From the NCBI GenBank assembly GCA_035556655.1, contig DATMFW010000065.1:1-26024 (forward strand): 26,024 nucleotides of DNA, read 5' to 3'. The position numbers were made by a program, and so were the translations under genes. Origin of the DNA: JBDSKH01 sp035556655. GTDB lineage: Bacteria; Actinomycetota; Actinomycetes; Actinomycetales; Microbacteriaceae. How positions within the stretch are numbered: position 1 is the stretch's first letter; each line of letters begins with the position of its first letter. Below are positions 21,721-26,024 of the stretch, piece by piece. Under the pieces are notes generated by a model. The model was given only the letters and a program-made list of their open reading frames with translations. It was not told the DNA's origin and ran no database searches.

Positions 21721-21734
21721 TCGAAATGATTTGG
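21721..21734. promoter_or_regulatory. Distal LacI-type operator TCGAAATGATTTGG
   Basis: An imperfect copy of the 21699-21712 palindrome, 22 bases away centre to centre (about two helix turns), just after the predicted transcription start near 21736. Confidence 0.55.
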
Positions 21735-21742
21735 GTTGCCCG

Positions 21743-21772
21743 ACTCTATGCAGGCCGGTGATTTGGTGTCAA
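21743..21772 (-). promoter_or_regulatory. Promoter of the binding protein-permease-GH3 operon
   Basis: A perfect -35 TTGACA (21772-21767), an 18-base spacer and -10 TAGAGT (21748-21743). Transcription would start near 21736, immediately before the two operators, so a bound repressor would block early elongation. Confidence 0.65.
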
Positions 21773-21820
21773 TAGCAACAAAAGGATTCGTGGGAGCGCG
21801 GCCACCGTTGCGCGCCCGAA

Positions 21821-21849
21821 TCGACAACGGCGATTCATTCCGATAGTTT
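21821..21849 (+). promoter_or_regulatory. Leaderless promoter of the lacI-family gene
   Basis: -35 TCGACA (21821-21826), a 17-base spacer and -10 TAGTTT (21844-21849), then six bases (CGCGCT) to the GTG at 21856. The -35 lies within an inverted repeat GAATCG-N7-CGATTC (21818-21836), a possible autoregulatory site. Confidence 0.65.
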
Positions 21850-21855
21850 CGCGCT

Positions 21856-22875
21856 GTGCCTCGAAAACCCACCACCGATCGCGTGACCCTGGCTGCGATC
21901 GCCGCCGAAGCCGGCGTCTCGCTCTCGACGATGTCCAAGGTCCTGAACGGCCGCCCCGACGTCTCCGCCGCCACCCGCGGCCGGCTGGAGGCCCTGCTCG
22001 ACCAGCACGGGTACCTGCGGCGCGGTGCCGGCGGCGGCACCGGCGGCCGCCTCGTCGAGCTCGTCTTCCACGAGCTCGAGGCCGCCTGGTCGATGGAGAT
22101 CATCAAAGGCGTCGAGGACGTCGCGGCCGACCACGGCATGAGCGTCGTGCTGACCCGCAGCGGCAGCAGGCACTCCCCCGACCCCGACTGGGTCGAAGGG
22201 GTCCTCAGCCGCCGGCCGGTCGGCGTGGTGCTGGTGTTCTCCGACCTGCCGCCGGAGTACCGGGCGATGCTGCGCTCCCGCGCCATCCCGTTCGTGATCA
22301 TCGACCCGGCCGGCGACCCCTCGCCCGAGGTCCCGTCGGTCGGCTCGGCGAACTGGTCGGGCGGCCTGATGGCCACCCGGCACCTCATCGAACTCGGCCA
22401 CACCCGCATCGCCGCGATCACCGGGCCGGAGGACATGATGTGCTCCCACGCGCGCATCGACGGCTTCCGGTCGGCGATGACCGCGGCCGGGCTGCCGATC
22501 CGGACCGACTGGATCCGGTTCGGCGACTTCCACACCGCGGGGGGCAAGCAGCACGGGCACGAGTTGCTGCGCTCCGGCGAGCGCCCCACGGCGATCTTCG
22601 CCGGCAGCGACCTGCAGGCGCTCGGCGTGCTCGAGGCGGTCCGGGCCCTCGGGCTGCGGGTACCGGAGGACCTCTCGGTGGTCGGCTACGACGACATCCC
22701 GCTGGCGACCTGGGTGAGTCCGCGTCTCACCACGATCCGTCAGCCCCTGAAGCGCATGGCGGAGGAGGCCACCCGCCTCGTGCTGCAGATGGCCGAGGCC
22801 CCGCTGGAGACGGTCCCGCGGATGGACCTGGCGACGAGTCTCGTGGTGCGCGAGAGCACGGCGGCCCCGGCGTGA
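21856..22875 (+). CDS. bxlR: LacI family transcriptional regulator, BxlR-like
   Basis: 339 residues. The N-terminal helix-turn-helix and hinge (TLAAIAAEAGVSLSTMSKVLNGRPDVS, about 11-37) are followed by a type I periplasmic-binding-like ligand domain. That domain includes VELVFHELEAAWSMEIIKGVEDVA, FVIIDPAGDP and the conserved C-terminal VVGYDDIPLATWVSPRLTTIRQP. The GTG at 21856 lacks a ribosome binding site but lies six bases after TAGTTT in a good promoter, so it is probably leaderless. It is divergent from the transporter/GH3 operon, whose leader carries two TCGAAA-type palindromes it very likely binds. The symbol follows the Streptomyces bxlR locus layout; the inducer is inferred to be a xylo-oligosaccharide. 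Its TGA stop is the first three bases of a repeat array. Confidence 0.88.
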   Translation: MPRKPTTDRVTLAAIAAEAGVSLSTMSKVLNGRPDVSAATRGRLEALLDQHGYLRRGAGGGTGGRLVELVFHELEAAWSMEIIKGVEDVAADHGMSVVLTRSGSRHSPDPDWVEGVLSRRPVGVVLVFSDLPPEYRAMLRSRAIPFVIIDPAGDPSPEVPSVGSANWSGGLMATRHLIELGHTRIAAITGPEDMMCSHARIDGFRSAMTAAGLPIRTDWIRFGDFHTAGGKQHGHELLRSGERPTAIFAGSDLQALGVLEAVRALGLRVPEDLSVVGYDDIPLATWVSPRLTTIRQPLKRMAEEATRLVLQMAEAPLETVPRMDLATSLVVRESTAAPA

Positions 22876-22981
22876 CAGGCTGTTCTGCAGGAGCTTGACA
22901 GGCTGTTCTGCAGGATGAGGGCACCTTCGGACCGCAACATCGCGGTGCGAACTCCTGCAGAACCGCGAACTCCTGCAGAAC
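22873..22981. repeat. Array of CTGCAG-centred direct and inverted repeats
   Basis: TGACAGGCTGTTCTGCAGGA occurs at 22873-22892 and 22896-22915 (23-base period). GCGAACTCCTGCAGAAC occurs at 22947-22963 and 22965-22981 (18-base period). The GTTCTGCAGGA and TCCTGCAGAAC cores are inverse complements, so either left unit can pair with either right unit. It lies between the convergent lacI and GH1 genes and includes the lacI stop. Confidence 0.75.
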
Positions 22982-22992
22982 ACAGGCGGCAC

Positions 22993-24423
22993 TCAGCCGG
23001 CCGGCGTGGTCCGTGTCGCGATGAGCTCCTGGTACCAGCGCGCCGAGTCCTTCAGCGTGCGCTCCTGGGTGTCGTAGTCGACCCGCACGATGCCGAAGCG
23101 CTTGGTGTAGCCGTAGCCCCACTCGAAGTTGTCCAGCAGCGACCACACGAAATACCCCTGCAGGTCGACGCCGCGGGCGATCGCGCGATGCGCGGCCGTG
23201 AAGTGGCGATTCAGATAGTCGACGCGGTCCGCATCCGGAACGCGCTTGCCGTGCTCGGTCTCGACGACCCGGTCCGGGAACGCGGCACCGTTCTCGGTGA
23301 CCATGAGGGTCTGGCCGGGGAACTGCTCATGCAGCGAGACCAGCAGCTCTTCGAGCCCGTCGGGCGCGATGTTCCAGCCCATGTCGGTGTACGGTCCGGG
23401 CTGCACGAGGAACTCGACATCGCCACTGCCCGGCCAGGGCGATCCGCCCATGTCCTTGTGACCGTCGGCGTTGGCCCGTGGCGAGTGGCCGTCCCACATC
23501 TTCACGGTCACCGTCGAGTAGTAGTTCACCCCGAGCACCTCGATCGGCTGGTGGATCCGCTCGAGATCTCCGTCGTGCACGAACGCCCAGTCGGTGACCT
23601 CGGCGGTGTCCTCCAGCAGGTCGGCGTCGTACCGGCCGCGCAGCAGGGGTGACAGGAACGCGCGGTTCGCCAGCGCATCGATGCGCCGCTTCGCCTCCTC
23701 GTCCTCGCCGCGGATCACGTGCAGGTTGAGGGTGATCGACAGGGCGGGGTCGTTGGTCGACGCGCGGCGGATCTCGGGTACCGCCAGCCCGTGCGCCAGA
23801 TTGAGGTGGTGCACGGCGGCGAGCGCATCGGGCCCGCTCGTGCGCCCCGGAGCGTGCGCCCCGGACCCGTACCCGAGATACGCCGAGCACCATGGCTCGT
23901 TGAACGTGGTCCAGGTGTGCACGCGGTCGCCGAGCTCCTCTGTGACCAGTGCGGCGTACTCCGCGAAGCGGTACGCGGTGTCGCGGTTCACCCAGCCGTC
24001 CGCATCCTCGAGGGCCTGCGGCAGGTCCCAGTGGTAGAGCGTCGCGACCGGCCGGATGCCGCGCGCCAGCAACCCGTCGACGAGCCGGCCGTAGAACTCC
24101 AGGCCCTTCCGGTTGACCGCACCCGACCCGGTCGGCTGGATGCGGGGCCACGCGATCGAGAACCGGTACGCCTGCAGGCCCAGCTCTGCCAGCAGGTCGA
24201 GGTCGGATTCCCACCGGTGGTAGTGGTCGCAGGCGACATCGCCGGTGTCGCCGTTCGTGGTCTTGCCGGGGGTGTGGCTGAAGGTGTCCCAGATCGACGG
24301 ACCGCGGCCGTCCTCGTGCACAGCCCCCTCGATCTGGTACGAGGCGGTGGCCGACCCGAAGACGAAGTCCGGCCCGAACTCGAGTCCTGCGTCGCGATAG
24401 TCGGGCGTCCCGGTGATGGCCAT
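22993..24423 (-). CDS. Glycoside hydrolase family 1 beta-glycosidase (beta-glucosidase type)
   Basis: 476 residues, no signal peptide, cytoplasmic, with the normal GH1 length. The N-terminal FVFGSATASYQIEGA signature is present, the acid/base is Glu176 in TFNEP and the nucleophile is Glu377 in VTENG. Aglycone-site WSLLDNFEW follows near the end. It hydrolyses beta-linked oligosaccharides, most often beta-glucosides; beta-xyloside or galactoside activity is possible. The ATG at 24423 is preferred; an ATG at 24432 is in frame three codons upstream. A GAGAAT -10-like box lies 7 bases before 24423. The open frame continues far upstream, but that part is a shadow of the divergent esterase gene. 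Confidence 0.9.
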   Translation of the reverse strand: MAITGTPDYRDAGLEFGPDFVFGSATASYQIEGAVHEDGRGPSIWDTFSHTPGKTTNGDTGDVACDHYHRWESDLDLLAELGLQAYRFSIAWPRIQPTGSGAVNRKGLEFYGRLVDGLLARGIRPVATLYHWDLPQALEDADGWVNRDTAYRFAEYAALVTEELGDRVHTWTTFNEPWCSAYLGYGSGAHAPGRTSGPDALAAVHHLNLAHGLAVPEIRRASTNDPALSITLNLHVIRGEDEEAKRRIDALANRAFLSPLLRGRYDADLLEDTAEVTDWAFVHDGDLERIHQPIEVLGVNYYSTVTVKMWDGHSPRANADGHKDMGGSPWPGSGDVEFLVQPGPYTDMGWNIAPDGLEELLVSLHEQFPGQTLMVTENGAAFPDRVVETEHGKRVPDADRVDYLNRHFTAAHRAIARGVDLQGYFVWSLLDNFEWGYGYTKRFGIVRVDYDTQERTLKDSARWYQELIATRTTPAG

Positions 24424-24430
24424 GGGCTCC

Positions 24431-24444
24431 ATTCTCGCTAGTCT
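24431..24444. promoter_or_regulatory. Back-to-back -10 boxes of the GH1 and esterase genes
   Basis: TAGTCT (24439-24444, plus strand) ends six bases (CGCCAC) before the esterase GTG at 24451. GAGAAT (24436-24431, minus strand) ends seven bases before the GH1 ATG at 24423. Only 27 bases separate the two start codons, so the two promoters must overlap the opposite genes. Confidence 0.45.
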
Positions 24445-24450
24445 CGCCAC

Positions 24451-25416
24451 GTGCCGCACACCGACCTGCCCCTCGATGAGCTCCGCGCCTTCCGCCCGGA
24501 GGTGCACGAACCCGCCGGCTTCGACGCCTTCTGGCGTGACACGATCGCCGAGTCGCGCGCGCTCGCCGACGAGCCCGTGCTGGATGCGGTGGCCGCCCCG
24601 TTCGACACCGTCACCGTCTCCGACCTCACCTTCCACGGATTCGGGGGCGAGCCGATCCGCGCCTGGGTCACCCGGCCGCGCGGCGACGAGCCGCTGCCCG
24701 CCGTGATCGAGTACATCGGTTACAACGGCGGCCGGGGTCTGCCGGGCGAGCGCCTGCACTGGGCCAGCGCCGGGTACGTGCACGTGCTCATGGACACCCG
24801 TGGCCAGGGTGGCGGCTGGGGTTCCGGCGGCGCCACTCCCGACCCGCACGGGACGGGGCCCTCGTTCGCCGGTTTCATGACCCGCGGCATCGACTCCCCC
24901 GAGACCTACTTCTACCGCCGGGTGTTCACCGACGCCGTGCTGCTCACCGATGTGGTGCGCGCGCTGCCCGGGGTCGACGCCTCGCGGGTGGCGATCACGG
25001 GTGCCAGTCAGGGCGGAGCGATCACCCTGGCGGTCGCCGGGCTGGTGCCGGAGGTGTCCGCCGTGATGCCCGATGTGCCGTTCATGTGCCATTTCCGCCG
25101 CTCGGTCGCCCTCACCCCCGAGGCGCCGTTCACCGAGATCGCGGCGTTCCTCTCCGTGCACCGCGACCGCGATGCCGAGGTCTACGAGACGCTGTCGTTC
25201 TTCGACGGGGTGAACTTCGCCAAGCGGGCGACGGCGCCCGCGCTGTTCTCGGTGGGGCTCATGGACGATGTCGTGCTGCCCTCGAGCGTGTTCGCCGCGT
25301 TCAACCACTACGCGGGAACGGACCGCGACATCGCGGTCTACGAGCACAACGGCCACGAGGGCGGCCTGCTGCACCAGTGGTACCGCCAGGCCCGCTGGCT
25401 CGCCGCGCGGGCCTGA
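24451..25416 (+). CDS. axe: CE7 family acetyl-xylan esterase / cephalosporin-C deacetylase
   Basis: 321 residues, alpha/beta hydrolase fold, no signal peptide, the usual CE7 length. All three family signatures are present: RGQ (117-119), GASQGG (184-189, Ser186) and HE (302-303). The catalytic triad is Ser186, Asp272 (GLMDD) and His302, spaced almost as in the Thermotoga enzyme. It removes acetyl groups from short acetylated xylo-oligosaccharides inside the cell. This fits the upstream transporter, GH3 and GH1 genes and adds to the case for a xylan-derived substrate. The GTG at 24451 lies six bases after TAGTCT and is probably leaderless. Its stop is one base from the stop of the convergent ROK gene. 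Confidence 0.92.
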   Translation: MPHTDLPLDELRAFRPEVHEPAGFDAFWRDTIAESRALADEPVLDAVAAPFDTVTVSDLTFHGFGGEPIRAWVTRPRGDEPLPAVIEYIGYNGGRGLPGERLHWASAGYVHVLMDTRGQGGGWGSGGATPDPHGTGPSFAGFMTRGIDSPETYFYRRVFTDAVLLTDVVRALPGVDASRVAITGASQGGAITLAVAGLVPEVSAVMPDVPFMCHFRRSVALTPEAPFTEIAAFLSVHRDRDAEVYETLSFFDGVNFAKRATAPALFSVGLMDDVVLPSSVFAAFNHYAGTDRDIAVYEHNGHEGGLLHQWYRQARWLAARA

Positions 25417-25417
25417 G

Positions 25418-26024
25418 CTAGGCGGCGCGCCCGTACCCGGCGGGGTCGGCGAGCAGGGCCGCGAAGATGAGTTCGGCCGCGCCGATCATGAGCAGGTCGG
25501 AGCCGAGTTCGGCCGGGACGATCTCGACGTCCTCGTAGGGGGCGTGCAGGGTCTGGGCGGCGACCCGCTCACGCAGGAACTGCGGATCCTTCTGCAGCAG
25601 CGTGGCGAGGAAGCCGCCGAGCACGACGCGCTGCGGGTTGAGGATGTTCACCGCATCGCCGATCGCCGTTCCGAGGTACTCGAGCTGACCGCGCACGACG
25701 GCGGCGACCTTGCGCCCGGTGTCGGCGAGGACGAGCTGCTCGAGCTCGTCGGGCGCTGCGGTGCTGAGACCGAGGGCTGCGAGCAGGTCGAAGCGCATCA
25801 CCCGCGACTCCAGGGTGCGCCCCGTGCCGCCACTGCGGGTGTGCCCGAGCTCGCCGGCGTACCCGCTGGCGCCCTCCAGCAATGCCCCGTTGGCGATGAC
25901 CCCGCCACCGATTCCCGAGGGGCTGCCGTTGAAGTAGACCATGTCGCGCAGACCCCGGCCGGCGCCGTAGATGTGCTCGACGAGCGCCGCGAGGCTCGCG
26001 TCGTTGCCGACGGCCACGTCGTAG
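25418..26024 (-). CDS. ROK family protein, 5' part beyond window, Cys zinc motif absent
   Basis: About 200 C-terminal residues are visible, starting YDVAVGNDASLAALVEHIYGAG. GSPSGIGGGVIANGALLEGASGYAGELGH is the ROK kinase-fold core, and VNILNPQRVVLGGFLATLL is the C-terminal ROK segment. It is most likely a repressor with an N-terminal helix-turn-helix outside the window, though a sugar kinase cannot be excluded. Where ROK proteins carry CxCGxxGCxE after GELGH, this one reads TRSGGTGRTLESRV with no cysteine, unlike the intact ROK gene at 8842. The frame is open throughout, so this looks like natural divergence rather than a frameshift. It converges on the esterase with a one-base gap. Confidence 0.82.
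   Translation of the reverse strand, partial: YDVAVGNDASLAALVEHIYGAGRGLRDMVYFNGSPSGIGGGVIANGALLEGASGYAGELGHTRSGGTGRTLESRVMRFDLLAALGLSTAAPDELEQLVLADTGRKVAAVVRGQLEYLGTAIGDAVNILNPQRVVLGGFLATLLQKDPQFLRERVAAQTLHAPYEDVEIVPAELGSDLLMIGAAELIFAALLADPAGYGRAA

Noticed and set aside
24424..25374. Long N-terminal extension of the GH1 reading frame
   Set aside because: It is antisense to the CE7 esterase; GH1 homology starts a few residues after the ATG at 24423.
1..26024. CRISPR array, phage, toxin-antitoxin, restriction or other defence system
   Set aside because: No regularly spaced repeats, integrase, transposase, methylase or paired small toxin-like genes are visible. The HerA-like ATPase at 6384 is DUF853 paired with PAP2, with no nuclease partner of the HerA-Sir2 or HerA-DUF4297 kind.

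Overview
This is high-GC DNA with dense, short-gapped genes, many GTG starts, Corynebacterium-like aspartokinase and actinobacterial-type SRP RNA. It suggests an actinobacterium, most likely a Microbacteriaceae member such as Microbacterium. That placement is inferred from gene content and style, not from a search. I see no phage, insertion sequence, CRISPR array or plasmid signature. The window is chromosomal, with a housekeeping left third and a carbohydrate-utilisation right two thirds.

Positions 1-8,800 (housekeeping). From left to right there is the 5' part of aspartate kinase lysC (-), an exported GH114-like lipoprotein (+), a HAD-IIB phosphatase (-), recR (-) and dnaX (-). Divergent from dnaX are the small SRP RNA and a tRNA-Ser(GGA) (+), then a PH-like membrane protein (+). 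A HerA-like/DUF853 ATPase and a PAP2 phosphatase follow (-, ATGA overlap).

Positions 8,800-16,290 (sugar cluster 1). An intact ROK regulator (+) converges on a minus-strand operon of a ribose-type binding lipoprotein, a Gfo/Idh/MocA oxidoreductase and a TIM-barrel isomerase/epimerase. Divergent from the binding protein are the matching ABC ATPase and permease (+). The importer is therefore split over two divergent transcripts. The dehydrogenase plus TIM-barrel pair fits catabolism of a sugar, polyol or glycoside by an oxidised intermediate. The substrate cannot be read from the sequence.

Positions 16,270-26,024 (sugar cluster 2). A minus-strand operon encodes a binding lipoprotein, two MalF/MalG-type permeases and a cytoplasmic GH3 enzyme, with a divergent LacI regulator. 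This is the layout of the Streptomyces bxlR-bxlEFGA xylobiose locus. A GH1 beta-glycosidase (-) and a CE7 acetyl-xylan esterase (+) follow, so imported acetylated xylo-oligosaccharides are a likely substrate. No transporter ATPase is present, so a shared MsiK-like ATPase is presumed. A partial ROK regulator without the usual Cys zinc motif ends the window.

Three features cut across the window. (1) Eight genes have a TAnnnT box exactly six bases before their start codon, the signature of leaderless transcription. (2) A palindromic repeat family (GGTGGTCGAGTAG ... GTATCGAGACC) sits at 3' gene ends, supplies stop codons, and once lies in frame inside dnaX. (3) Other structured elements lie between convergent genes (10,066-10,145 and 22,873-22,981), and strong hairpins follow both binding-protein genes.
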